The notes under the pieces are model-generated. The model did no database searches, was not told where the DNA came from, and worked only from the letters and a program-made list of their open reading frames with translations. Below, piece by piece: positions 17,499 to 26,511 of a stretch of 64,000 bases of DNA. The DNA comes from Collinsella sp. (GTDB lineage Bacteria; Actinomycetota; Coriobacteriia; Coriobacteriales; Coriobacteriaceae). Each line of letters starts with the position of its first letter. Position 1 is the stretch's first letter. Location of the stretch: assembly GCA_018368345.1 (NCBI GenBank), contig JAGZEK010000005.1, positions 1-64,000 of the forward strand. The letters run 5' to 3'. A program made the position numbers and the translations under genes.

Positions 17499-18952
17499 CG
17501 AGCAATCGCCTTCTCAACGCATGCGGTAAGCGTCGACGCCGCCGTCTCGATATCGCGGTCGCCCACGAGTGTGCGCACATCAAACAAAATGCGGTCGTGC
17601 GAGGCGCGCGTGACGACCGGCGTGTCAAAGTCCTGGACAAGCGAGCGCTTGAGCGCATCGACCGTCAGGTGCGCGTCAACAAGACGCACGGCAACGCACA
17701 TCGTGGGTAGCTCGACGGTAGGAAGCGAGCCACCGCCGGGGGTTGACGATTCCTCGACGATCTCCACCTGAACGGCGCACGGGCAACCGGCCTTGTCGAG
17801 CCCGGCGACCATACGATCGCGCAGCTTGCGTGCGCGACGCTCCAGATGAGCCTGCGGAAGCGTAAGCATGTTGAGCACCGGAATGTCGCGATGGGCAACA
17901 TCGGCGCCGTCCATGTAGATGCGCAGCGTGGCCTCGAGCGCCGTCAGCGCCAACTTGCCCGGACGCAGGGCGCGCATAAGCGGATGCGACCCGCAGGCCT
18001 GGACCAGATCGCGGCGACCCATGATAATGCCCGCCTGTGCGGCGCCCAGCAGCTTATCGCCCGAGCACGACACGATATCGAGCCCCGCCGCGACCGAAGC
18101 CGGCGTGGTCTCCTCGCCGCCGCGCACCAGGATGTCATCGGGCAGAAGCGCGCCCGACCCCTGATCCTCGTAGAACAGCAGACCATGCTTATGGGCCAGT
18201 GCGGCGAGCTCCCTTGAGCTCACTTCCTCGTGAAAACCCTCGATGCGATAGTTGGAAGGATGGACCTTGAGGATCATGGCCGTATCGGGCGTGATGGCGC
18301 GCTCGTAGTCGCTCAAATGCGTGCGGTTGGTGGCTCCGACCTCGACGAGCTTGGCGCCCGAAGCCGCCATGACATCGGGGATACGGAAGCTGCCGCCGAT
18401 CTCGACAAGCTCGCCGCGGCTGACGATAACCTCTTTGCCCGCAGCGTGAGTCGCCAGCACCAGCAGCACCGCGGCGGCGTTGTTGTTGACCACAAGCGCG
18501 TCCTCAGCACCGGTGAGTGAGCGGATGAGCTGCGCGGCATGCTCTTTGCGCGATCCGCGCGAGCAGGTGTCCACGCTGTACTCGAGCGTGCTGTAGCCGC
18601 GCGCGACCTCGGCCACGGCCTTGGCGGCCGACTCCGCAAGCGGGGCGCGGCCCAAGTTGGTATGGATGACCACGCCCGTAGCGTTGACGGCAGGGCGCAG
18701 GCTCGGCAGTGCGGAGCGATGCGCACGCCACTCGATCGCCGAGGCCAAGTCACGCTTAGAGCGTGGGGCGACACCGGCGCGAATGGCTGCGCGCTCCCCG
18801 TCGAGCTCGGCCGTCACGGCGGCATGCACCACCGCGTCGCAGGTCTCCCCCGCCGCCTTCACTACCGGCCACTCGGCAAGCAGCTCGTTGACGGAGGGAA
18901 TGGCGCGCAGGCGGGCGCGCACCTCATCGGACATGTTCTGGCTATCGCTCAT
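17495..18952 (-). CDS. selA: L-seryl-tRNA(Sec) selenium transferase
   Basis: PLP enzyme that converts Ser-tRNA-Sec to Sec-tRNA-Sec using selenophosphate. The PLP lysine is Lys300 in SGDKLLGAAQAG; the NLGRAPL and NNNAAAVLL stretches are typical of bacterial SelA. 485 residues, slightly longer than E. coli SelA (463). ATG at 18952 follows GAAAGG. First gene of the selAB operon, with a promoter overlapping the end of the upstream oxidoreductase gene. Confidence 0.97.
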   Translation of the reverse strand: MSDSQNMSDEVRARLRAIPSVNELLAEWPVVKAAGETCDAVVHAAVTAELDGERAAIRAGVAPRSKRDLASAIEWRAHRSALPSLRPAVNATGVVIHTNLGRAPLAESAAKAVAEVARGYSTLEYSVDTCSRGSRKEHAAQLIRSLTGAEDALVVNNNAAAVLLVLATHAAGKEVIVSRGELVEIGGSFRIPDVMAASGAKLVEVGATNRTHLSDYERAITPDTAMILKVHPSNYRIEGFHEEVSSRELAALAHKHGLLFYEDQGSGALLPDDILVRGGEETTPASVAAGLDIVSCSGDKLLGAAQAGIIMGRRDLVQACGSHPLMRALRPGKLALTALEATLRIYMDGADVAHRDIPVLNMLTLPQAHLERRARKLRDRMVAGLDKAGCPCAVQVEIVEESSTPGGGSLPTVELPTMCVAVRLVDAHLTVDALKRSLVQDFDTPVVTRASHDRILFDVRTLVGDRDIETAASTLTACVEKAIAR

Positions 18953-18999
18953 GTGCGGCCTTTCAAAACCAAAGGTGAATCAATCGTTCGAACGTCAAA

Positions 19000-19028
19000 C
19001 TATCAGCCAATTCGATCGGCTGAGTCAA
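19000..19028 (-). promoter_or_regulatory. Promoter of selA-selB
   Basis: On the minus strand TTGACT (19028-19023), a 17-bp spacer and TGATAG (19005-19000), about 48 nt before the selA ATG. The spacer contains the inverted repeat CAGCC...GGCTG, a possible operator. Confidence 0.6.
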
Positions 19029-21146
19029 TCAATAGCTATTATCCTCGCGCGCCGCGATCTTTTCCACGCGAACAGCGTTTTCCTGGGTGAGCGCGGCACC
19101 CGTCAACGGGTCCCAGCGCAGCGGCGTATGGTCGAGCGGGCCCACGCCCAAGGCTTGAGCGCCAGCGGCATCGGCGCCAAACGAACGCCCGCCGGGGGCG
19201 GCCGACGTAAAGATGCACGCCGGATGCAGATACGACGTCGTCTCCACGCGCACGCGGTCACGGCCCATGTCGCTCACAAGCTCGACGACCTCGCCATCGG
19301 CGATACCCATGCGCGCAGCAGCATCGGCATTCATCTGCACGGCATCCAGGTCCGATCCAGCCTCGGCGGCACCTTGGGCCGCGAGCCTGCGCGAGGTATG
19401 CGACTCAAAGGGACGGTTGCCGCTAATGAGGCGAAACATCCCCGGGCCAGGCTCCACCATGGGAGCGATCCAGTTGGGTACACGACCCAGACCGGCTCGT
19501 TCCCATACGGCGCTTGCCAGCGCAATTTTGCCGCCATCCAAGGGAATCGCCGGCTCGCCCGTACGCGACGGCAACGCAACACCCGTGTCGGCCCAGCCGC
19601 GCTCCTTGAGCTCGTCCAGATTGATCCCAAAAGGCGCCACCTGGGCAGCCGCCAGATCGTCGGACGTAAACCGAAAGTACTCACCCACGCCACACGCCTG
19701 CGCCAGACCGGCAAATATCTCCCGACCGGGACGTGTGTCGTCATGCTGCACAGGCAGCACGGCGTTGCGGTAGAACACCCGCGAATCGTTGGTACCCACA
19801 ACTGTGCCCGCACCGCGGTCGGCCTCCAGATACGTCACGTCGGGCAGCACGAAGTCAGAAGCACGCGCTGTCTCGGACCAGCGAATATCAATCGTCACGA
19901 GCAAGTCGAGCTGCTGCAAAATACCCAACCAAGCCTGCGCATTGCCATAGCCCGCGCCGGGATTGCTGGCGTAAACGATCAGCCCTCGCAGGTCCCCGGT
20001 AAGAATCGACTGACCGATGGTCGTGCACAGACCGCGCACCGGATCGACCAGTGGATAGCGCTCGGACCCCAACTTGGGCTCACGTGGCATCGACGGCTTC
20101 GCGAAACGCGCAGGGTCCAAATCGCCCAACGCAAGCGGCGTGGGCGGGTTGAGGGCACCGCCCGCGTGTCCGATGCAGCCCAGCAGCACATCGACCAGAC
20201 AAATCGCACGCGCGGTCTGGGTGCTATTGGCATACGCAATACCGATACCGCCATGAAAGCCCGCATCCACCACAGCGGCAGGCGCGGCGGCAGCCAAATC
20301 ACGCGCAGTCACTCGGATATCGTCCGCCGGCACATCGCACATCGACTCAGCCCACTCGGGCGTCCAAACAGCAGCAGTCTGCGCCAGCTCATCAAAACCC
20401 GTGGTATAGCGGGTCACGAACTCGTGGTCATACAGGTCCTCGGCAATCAAGACATGCGCAATGCCCAGCAGCAAGGCCAGGTCGCAGCCCGGGCGCACGC
20501 GCAGCCAGCGGTCGGCAAGCGCAGCCGAGCCACTGCGCCGGGGGTCGACCACGATGATCTTCGCCCCACGTCGACGAGCATCGTTGAGCGCATCAACGGC
20601 CCCCATCGTCGACGAATCGACGATGGAACGCCCCAGATACATGATGCAATCGGTATGCGCCAGGTCGGAGGCGGGACTATAGCCCAAGCTATGCTCCCAA
20701 CCGGTGAGACGACTTACCTCGCAGGCGCCATCGGCACCGTACACGTTGGGCGAACCCAACGCATGCATAAAACGATAGGCCCAGTAGCGGTCGAACGAGG
20801 GCACGCCGAGCGTCATGCCCAGCGCGCGCGGACCATGTTCTTCAACAATCCCCAAAAGACGCTCGGCAATCTGGGCAAACGCCTCGTCCCAGGAAATCGC
20901 ATCGAACCCCGAGCCATCCTGGCGGCGACGCATGGGGTGCAAAATGCGGTCGCGCTCGTCAAACGACATTGCCAGGCGATGCCGACCGCGGGCGCAGAGG
21001 GCACGCGCCGCGCACGGATGCCCCGGCACCGGCAACTCGGCCACCACGCGACCGCCCTCGACGCGTGCCGCAAAGGCGCAATCGGCATAGCATCCCCCGC
21101 ATGTGGTCACCACAGCGCGACCGTTACGCTCCACAGCAGATGCCAT
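19029..21146 (-). CDS. Molybdopterin oxidoreductase (DMSO reductase superfamily), function unknown
   Basis: 705 residues. The N-terminus binds a 4Fe-4S cluster through CGGCYADC and a later HPC. A Mo-binding domain and a dinucleotide-binding C-terminal domain (from ~residue 590, MFRLISGNRPFESHTSRR) follow. The probable Mo-ligand region is YGADGACEVSR, with Cys and not Sec. No Tat signal is visible with the start I chose (ATG 21146, AGGGG eight nt upstream); the frame extends 22 codons further but without a ribosome site. No membrane or ferredoxin partner gene adjoins it. It lies between selA and the formate channel. It could be a formate-dehydrogenase-like or thiosulfate/polysulfide-reductase-like enzyme; I cannot choose. 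Confidence 0.8.
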   Translation of the reverse strand: MASAVERNGRAVVTTCGGCYADCAFAARVEGGRVVAELPVPGHPCAARALCARGRHRLAMSFDERDRILHPMRRRQDGSGFDAISWDEAFAQIAERLLGIVEEHGPRALGMTLGVPSFDRYWAYRFMHALGSPNVYGADGACEVSRLTGWEHSLGYSPASDLAHTDCIMYLGRSIVDSSTMGAVDALNDARRRGAKIIVVDPRRSGSAALADRWLRVRPGCDLALLLGIAHVLIAEDLYDHEFVTRYTTGFDELAQTAAVWTPEWAESMCDVPADDIRVTARDLAAAAPAAVVDAGFHGGIGIAYANSTQTARAICLVDVLLGCIGHAGGALNPPTPLALGDLDPARFAKPSMPREPKLGSERYPLVDPVRGLCTTIGQSILTGDLRGLIVYASNPGAGYGNAQAWLGILQQLDLLVTIDIRWSETARASDFVLPDVTYLEADRGAGTVVGTNDSRVFYRNAVLPVQHDDTRPGREIFAGLAQACGVGEYFRFTSDDLAAAQVAPFGINLDELKERGWADTGVALPSRTGEPAIPLDGGKIALASAVWERAGLGRVPNWIAPMVEPGPGMFRLISGNRPFESHTSRRLAAQGAAEAGSDLDAVQMNADAAARMGIADGEVVELVSDMGRDRVRVETTSYLHPACIFTSAAPGGRSFGADAAGAQALGVGPLDHTPLRWDPLTGAALTQENAVRVEKIAAREDNSY

Positions 21147-21211
21147 CTCGATTACCCCTTTCACCAGCCAAACACAACAGGCCAAAAGCCCGGCAACGAG
21201 CCCCAGACCCA

Positions 21212-21249
21212 AAAAGCCTCCCGCACGGCAACGCCCCGCGGGAGGCCCA
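21212..21249 (-). terminator. Intrinsic terminator ending the formate hydrogenlyase operon
   Basis: On the minus strand GCCTCCCGC pairs with GCGGGAGGC (21246-21216) and is followed by TTTTTGG. It lies 23 nt after the focA stop. Confidence 0.9.
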
Positions 21250-21268
21250 ACGTCAAACAGACGGTACC

Positions 21269-22108
21269 TTACGCCTCAGACTTCTTGGCGTAGATAAACC
21301 AGTAGCCGAGCGCGACCAGAACCGCACCGCCCACAATGTTGCCCAGCGTGGCAGCGGATAGGTTAAACGCAATGCCCGCGACGTTGAGCGCATCGGCGCC
21401 GGCGACGTCGGCACCATAGCCGCACGCGTGCATCACGGCACCCATGGGCAAAAAGTACATGTTGGCGACACAGTGCTCAAAACCGCAGGCCACAAAGGCA
21501 GCGATCGGCAGCAAAATGCCCACGACCTTATCGACCACGGTCTTGCCGGCGGTACCGATCCACACGGCCAGGCACACAAAGATGTTGCACAGGATGCCGC
21601 GGAAGAAGATCGTCACCCAGTCGATTGTCACCTTGCCGGCGGCGACGCTCACCATGGAGTTGGCGACCGCCTCGCCGTTGAGCTTATAGATGCCGGCCAT
21701 GTACACCAAAAAGACGATGAACAGGGCACCGGCAAAGTTACCAAGCCACACGACGAGCCATGCCTTGAGCATCTGAGCCAGGGTGATCTTTTTGCTCTTG
21801 AGCGCGCAGACCATAAGCGAGTTGCCGGTAAACAGCTCGGCGCCGCACACCAGCACGAGCACCAGGCCCAGGCAAAAGCACAGGCCGCCCACGACGCGCT
21901 GGGCGCCCCAGCCCAGCGTGCTATCGCTCAAGAACACGGTAAAGAACAGGCCGCCGAAGGCAATAAACGCACCGGCGAACATTGCCAACAGAAAGGCCTT
22001 TGCGACCGGCAGGTTGGCCTTGGTCACGCCGGCGGCCTCGGTCTTGGCCTCGATCGCGGCGGGCGCCAGGCAATCGGGAGCGGGGTACTCCATCTTGGAA
22101 TCTGCCAT
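21269..22108 (-). CDS. focA: Formate/nitrite transporter family channel
   Basis: Pentameric formate channel in the cytoplasmic membrane. Six membrane segments are visible; the gating histidine motif reads GFEHCVANMYF. 279 residues. ATG at 22108 (MADSKM) preferred over an upstream ATG eleven codons away. As the last gene of the hyf-type operon it sits where focB sits in E. coli, and would supply formate to, or release it from, the hydrogenlyase. Confidence 0.92.
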   Translation of the reverse strand: MADSKMEYPAPDCLAPAAIEAKTEAAGVTKANLPVAKAFLLAMFAGAFIAFGGLFFTVFLSDSTLGWGAQRVVGGLCFCLGLVLVLVCGAELFTGNSLMVCALKSKKITLAQMLKAWLVVWLGNFAGALFIVFLVYMAGIYKLNGEAVANSMVSVAAGKVTIDWVTIFFRGILCNIFVCLAVWIGTAGKTVVDKVVGILLPIAAFVACGFEHCVANMYFLPMGAVMHACGYGADVAGADALNVAGIAFNLSAATLGNIVGGAVLVALGYWFIYAKKSEA

Positions 22109-22147
22109 GTCAATCACTTCTTTCCTAATTAGCAGGGACAAGCGCTC

Positions 22148-22651
22148 CTATTGCTCTTGCCCCAAGCGGACAAAGTGGGAAAAGTCGTTGGCAGCCACGG
22201 CGTCATACACGGCGTCGACGGCGTCAAAGACTTCCGGGGACATGGGGTTGTAGAACTCCGTGTCGCCCGGCTGAATCCCAACGAAGACGATATCATCACA
22301 CGATTGCTCGATTTCCTCGATCAGAATCGACAAAGGAAGCGAATGCGTGGTGAACATCGACTTGCGGGCCACATCGCGCTTATCGAGCAGGCGGATAGAC
22401 CCGACGGGCAGCGCCATGTCGGCGGCATCGACCAAGACCAGGCGAGGCGGACGCTCGCGCTTGACCTCGATGATGTCGTCCTCGGGCGTTTGGCCTCCGT
22501 CGATGGTGTACCAACCGGCGATAGGTGTGTCTTCCATCTTTTTGGAGAGCACGGGGCCGGCGGCATCGTCGGCACGCAGCACGCTTCCCGCCGTGAGCAC
22601 GATACCCGCAAACGGGGCGTCGTTCACACGACCATCCACAACGCGACCCAT
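22148..22651 (-). CDS. hycI: Hydrogenase maturation endopeptidase HycI
   Basis: Cleaves the C-terminal tail of the NiFe large subunit after Ni insertion. Family marks: GSVLRADDAAGP with the Ni-sensing Asp, DGGQTPE, TTHSLPLSILIEEI and GIQPGDTEFYNPMSPEV. 167 residues, normal. Its ATG overlaps the hycH/hyfJ stop by one base. The substrate must be the large subunit encoded at 24736-26508. Confidence 0.93.
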   Translation of the reverse strand: MGRVVDGRVNDAPFAGIVLTAGSVLRADDAAGPVLSKKMEDTPIAGWYTIDGGQTPEDDIIEVKRERPPRLVLVDAADMALPVGSIRLLDKRDVARKSMFTTHSLPLSILIEEIEQSCDDIVFVGIQPGDTEFYNPMSPEVFDAVDAVYDAVAANDFSHFVRLGQEQ

Positions 22652-23232
22652 TACTGCAACCTCCCCGTCAGATACACGCCCGACACATCGCGCACGCGCT
22701 CAACCAGATCGCGAAACTTCATTAAGAACGCGACCTGCTGGGCATGCAGGCCAAAGTCGTCGTCGAACACCGAGATGCCGGCCTTGGCCGACCCGCGAAA
22801 ACCGCGCTCGTCGAGCAGCGCGTCGCAGGCCTCGAGCAGCGACGGCACCGCCGCCTTGTCGAGCTGGCACTCGCCAAAGGAGCGGATGGCCTCGAACTTG
22901 GTCTTGGCCTCCCCCTCCGGCAGCGCGTCGACGAGCGAATAGAACACATCCACCGGCACCGACAGGCGCGGCTCAAAGCAGTCGAGCACGCCGGTGTGGT
23001 GGCCCACGGCGAGCGTGTAGTACAGCACGTCGCAGGCCTCTTGGGGAACGTCTTCCTCGGTCTCCACAAACTTACGCGTGAGCTCATAGAAGACCACCTG
23101 GTCGGGCGCATGGCCCAGGCAGGGGTCGGCGACGCCCTCGGCAGCCTCGTCGCTTGCGCGCGAGGCATCGCCAAAGGAGCCGCCGAGCATGCCGGGGCCC
23201 GCAAAGTAACCAGAGCGGTCCGTGAGCTCCAT
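22651..23232 (-). CDS. hyfJ: Formate hydrogenlyase maturation protein HycH/HyfJ
   Basis: Small maturation protein of unknown mechanism needed for hydrogenlyase assembly. The segment VVFYELTRKFVETEEDVP and then YYTLAVGHHTGVLDCFE matches the HycH core. The first 45 residues are an extra N-terminal stretch relative to E. coli HycH (about 136 residues). It sits between the small subunit gene and hycI with 0-1 nt spacing. Confidence 0.85.
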   Translation of the reverse strand: MELTDRSGYFAGPGMLGGSFGDASRASDEAAEGVADPCLGHAPDQVVFYELTRKFVETEEDVPQEACDVLYYTLAVGHHTGVLDCFEPRLSVPVDVFYSLVDALPEGEAKTKFEAIRSFGECQLDKAAVPSLLEACDALLDERGFRGSAKAGISVFDDDFGLHAQQVAFLMKFRDLVERVRDVSGVYLTGRLQ

Positions 23233-24015
23233 CTAGCGACCTCCGGCCAGCACCAGATCCTGCAGCGCCGAGTACACCTCGACGCGGCGCGGATCGTCCT
23301 GCTTGTCGATGAGCAGCGCCATGGCACCGCGGATATCGCCCTTGGGCGCGCCCTCGAGCGTATCCATAAACTCGTTGGCCAGGTCGCGGCCGTAACGGTA
23401 GCCGCTCATGGCGCGAGCTTCGCGCTCGATGGCAACGCGCAGCTTGTACGGCACGCCGGGGTGCAGGATATCGGCTTGCTCGCCGGCGGCCTCCACGGTG
23501 GTCTCGGCATGGAGCTTTTGGTCCAGCAGACCGAGCGCCATGGCAAAGCCGTAGATGGTCTGCGCGGGGCTGGGCGGGCAGCCGGGGATGTAGACATCGA
23601 CCGGCAAGATCTTGTCCGTGCCGCCCCAGACGCAGTAGTTGTCGTAGAAGATGCCACCGGTGCAGCCGCACGCGCCATAGGACACCACGATCTTGGGATC
23701 GGGTGCGGCCTCAAAGGCGCGCAGGGCCGGCATGCGCATGGCACGCGTCACGGCACCGGTGTACAGCAGCACATCGGCGTGACGGGGCGAGGGCACGACC
23801 TTGATGCCAAAGCGCTCGACGTCGAAGACGGGCGTGATGGAACCGAAGATCTCGATCTCGCAGCCGTTGCAGCCGCCGCAGTCAACGCGGTAGACGTACA
23901 CCGAGCGCTTGATCTTCTTAAGAAGGGTCGCCTTGGCCTTCTCGATGCTCTCGTCGAGCTCGATCTTGGTCGGGCGGTACTGAAGCCGCTCGGGCAAAAG
24001 CGTGGGTTCGGCCAT
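23233..24015 (-). CDS. hyfI: Hydrogenase-4 small subunit (NuoB-like, HyfI/HycG)
   Basis: 4Fe-4S protein (N2-type cluster) that passes electrons to the NiFe site. The cysteine motif DCGGCNGCE near residue 45, a later ACGCTGG and PGCPPSP supply the ligands. 260 residues. Cytoplasmic arm of the membrane-bound complex. Good spacing: 2 nt after the hyfH stop. Confidence 0.95.
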   Translation of the reverse strand: MAEPTLLPERLQYRPTKIELDESIEKAKATLLKKIKRSVYVYRVDCGGCNGCEIEIFGSITPVFDVERFGIKVVPSPRHADVLLYTGAVTRAMRMPALRAFEAAPDPKIVVSYGACGCTGGIFYDNYCVWGGTDKILPVDVYIPGCPPSPAQTIYGFAMALGLLDQKLHAETTVEAAGEQADILHPGVPYKLRVAIEREARAMSGYRYGRDLANEFMDTLEGAPKGDIRGAMALLIDKQDDPRRVEVYSALQDLVLAGGR

Positions 24016-24017
24016 GG

Positions 24018-24734
24018 TTACTCCTCCTTCGTATCAAAATCCATGATGATGCCTTCGACCGGTGCAGGACCGGCGGGAATCTCGGGCGCATCGGGGTTGA
24101 GCTCGCGGTCGACATACTCCGGGTTCACGCCGTGGCCGCCCAGATACTCCATGCCGGGGCCCTGGGGCTCACCGGACGCAAGCGTCTCGTTGGCAGCCAT
24201 GCCGTGCGCGTTGCCGGTCTTTACGGCCGAGGCGGCGCGCAGGGCGTCGAGCTCGCGCTTGCACTCCTGGCACATACCGACGGTACGGGCAGCCTGCTCG
24301 GCCTCCATGCCGCCGGCCTTTTGCAGCAGGCGCTTGGCATAGTCGATCTCCTTGTGCGGGGCAAACGGCTTGCCGCAGCGCGAGCAGTGCTCGAGCGTAT
24401 AGACGCTCTTGCTGGTGAGGTCGTCCTTACTCATGACGGCCAGCTCAAACTCCTCGGTGAGCTTGATGGCCTCCATGGGGCAGGCTTCCTCGCAACGGCC
24501 GCAGAAGATGCAGCGGCCGTAGTCGATCGACCAGGTAATGGTATCGGCCGCAAGGTCGGTGTCCATGCGAATGGCATCGGCCGGGCACGCCACGCCGCAG
24601 GCACCGCAGGCGATGCAGAGCTCGGCATTGTGCTCGGGCTTGCCGCGCATGTCCTTGTTGGTGGGGAACGGCGCAAACGGGTACTTGACTGTCGCGTCGC
24701 CGGCCCTGGCGTTAACCTTCCAAAGCTTCAGCAT
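24018..24734 (-). CDS. hyfH: Hydrogenase-4 ferredoxin subunit (HyfH/HycF)
   Basis: 8Fe-8S polyferredoxin, NuoI-like. Two clusters use Cys40/43/46/50 and Cys75/78/81/85. Two further CxxC pairs (117/120 and 155/158) match those of E. coli HycF and may bind another metal. 238 residues with an extended acidic C-terminus. ATG at 24734 lies one base after the TAA of hyfG. Confidence 0.95.
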   Translation of the reverse strand: MLKLWKVNARAGDATVKYPFAPFPTNKDMRGKPEHNAELCIACGACGVACPADAIRMDTDLAADTITWSIDYGRCIFCGRCEEACPMEAIKLTEEFELAVMSKDDLTSKSVYTLEHCSRCGKPFAPHKEIDYAKRLLQKAGGMEAEQAARTVGMCQECKRELDALRAASAVKTGNAHGMAANETLASGEPQGPGMEYLGGHGVNPEYVDRELNPDAPEIPAGPAPVEGIIMDFDTKEE

Positions 24735-24735
24735 A

Positions 24736-26508
24736 TTAGAGCGCCTCCTCATCGAGCGGAGCGGCCATGGTGCCCTCGCCCGCGAGCGGCGACTTGTCGC
24801 GCCAGACGTTCTCGAACTGCTCCTTGTCGAGCACGTGGTCGCGCTTGGCGGCGACATCGGTCACCGTCACGCGGTCGGTGCAGGAGTAGCACGGGTCGAG
24901 CGAGCCGACGATCAGCGCTGCATCGCCCACGGTGTTGCCGCGGAACATGTAGCGCAGGACCGGCCAGTTGCTGTACGTGGCGGCCTTGGCGCGCCAGCGG
25001 TAGCACTTCTGGTTGTTGCCGAGCATGGCCCAGTGCACGTCCTCGCCGCGCGGCGCCTCGGTGGCACCGATGGCGTACTTGTGCGGGGTGTACTCCCAAT
25101 CCGTGGTGAGGATGGGGCCCGACGGGCAGTTCTCAAGCATGGTCTCGATCATGTCGATCGAATCGTAGACCTCCTGGATGCGAACGGCGGTACGGCCGAA
25201 GGCATCGCAGGTGTCGGCCGTGGCGGCGTGCATCTTTTGGACGTCCGGATCGGCGTAGCCGTCGAAGGGATGGTCAAAGCGCACGTCGCGGGCATAGCCC
25301 GAGCCGCGCATGAGCGGGCCGACCGGCGAGAAGTCGCGTGCGATCTTGCGGTCCAGGACGCCGATGCCGCTCGTACGCTCGATAAAGTTGGGCGTGGAGA
25401 GCAAGACGTCGACGAGCTCCTGAACCTCGGAGCGCAGCTGGTGGATGGTCGTGAGCGTGGAGAGCTTCTGCTCGGCCAAAATGTCGCGACGCACGCCGCC
25501 GATCACGTTGAGGCCGTAGGTCTTGCGGTGACCGGAGAGCTTCTCGGCCAGGTCCATGGACTTCTCGCGGACGCGGAAGAACTGTTGGAAGCCGGAGTCG
25601 AAGCCCGTGTAGTGCGACGCCAGGCCAATGTTGAGCAGATGCGAGTGCAGGCGCTCGACCTCGAGCATGATGGCGCGGATGTACTGGGCGCGCGGCGGGA
25701 CATGAATGCCCTGGGCGCGCTCGACGGCCTCGGCATAGGCCACCGAGTGGGCGCAGCCGCAGATGCCGCAGATGCGGTCGGCGAGGAACGTCACGGCGTC
25801 ATAGTTCAGACGCGTCTCGGCGACCTTCTCCATGCCGCGGTGCACGTAGAACAGACGGTAGTCGGCGTCGACGATCGTCTCGCCCTCGACGAACAGGCGG
25901 AAGTGGCCGGGCTCGTCGGAGGTAATGTGCAGCGGGCCCATGGGGACGAGCGTGGTCTCCTTGCCCTTGGTGTCGGCCAAGAACTCGTAGTTTTCCATGT
26001 CGCTCGCGGGAGCGGGACGGAAGCGGTAGTCCATGGAGTCCTTGCGCAGCGGGTACAGACCGCTGGGCCAATCGTCGGGCAGTACCAGGCGACGACGATC
26101 GGGCAGGCCCTCGGGGATCAGGCCGAACATATCGCGCAGCTCGCGCTCGCCCCACACGCAGGCGGGGACGAACGGCGTCACGGACGGGAACGTCATCTTG
26201 GCGGGATCGACCTCGGCACGGACGGTCACCCAGCCGGGATCCTCCCCCTCCATGGAGATGACGTAGTACACGGCATAACGGCCGCACAGGCTGCGCTCAT
26301 CGTTGCCGATGATCACGGGAATCCAGCCGTAGCGCTCGTAATACAGGTAGTGGACGGCCTCGGGCAGCTTGTCCTGCTTGACGGTAATCGTCAGCTGGTC
26401 CTCGCACTGCCACTCGACCTTCTCGATGCAGCCCGGAACGGCGCGGCGCAGGGCCTCGACATGGCTCTCGCAGCGACGGGCATACACCTTGTTCTCAATT
26501 TCAATCAT
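24736..26508 (-). CDS. hyfG: Hydrogenase-4 large subunit, NuoC-NuoD fusion (HyfG/HycE), NiFe catalytic subunit
   Basis: Catalytic subunit reducing protons to H2. Residues 1-170 are the 30-kDa NuoC-like domain; the rest is the NiFe domain. Nickel ligands are in RICGICGCAHS (about residues 243-252) and DPCYSCTDR near the C-terminus; all are Cys, none Sec. The 44 residues after CTDR would be removed by HycI, predicted cut Arg546|Val547 by analogy with E. coli HycE. 590 residues. Group 4a type by operon and fusion. Confidence 0.96.
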   Translation of the reverse strand: MIEIENKVYARRCESHVEALRRAVPGCIEKVEWQCEDQLTITVKQDKLPEAVHYLYYERYGWIPVIIGNDERSLCGRYAVYYVISMEGEDPGWVTVRAEVDPAKMTFPSVTPFVPACVWGERELRDMFGLIPEGLPDRRRLVLPDDWPSGLYPLRKDSMDYRFRPAPASDMENYEFLADTKGKETTLVPMGPLHITSDEPGHFRLFVEGETIVDADYRLFYVHRGMEKVAETRLNYDAVTFLADRICGICGCAHSVAYAEAVERAQGIHVPPRAQYIRAIMLEVERLHSHLLNIGLASHYTGFDSGFQQFFRVREKSMDLAEKLSGHRKTYGLNVIGGVRRDILAEQKLSTLTTIHQLRSEVQELVDVLLSTPNFIERTSGIGVLDRKIARDFSPVGPLMRGSGYARDVRFDHPFDGYADPDVQKMHAATADTCDAFGRTAVRIQEVYDSIDMIETMLENCPSGPILTTDWEYTPHKYAIGATEAPRGEDVHWAMLGNNQKCYRWRAKAATYSNWPVLRYMFRGNTVGDAALIVGSLDPCYSCTDRVTVTDVAAKRDHVLDKEQFENVWRDKSPLAGEGTMAAPLDEEAL

Positions 26509-26511
26509 TCG

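Noticed and set aside
24736..26508. Sec in the NiFe large subunit
   Set aside because: Both nickel motifs are Cys-only and there is no in-frame UGA.
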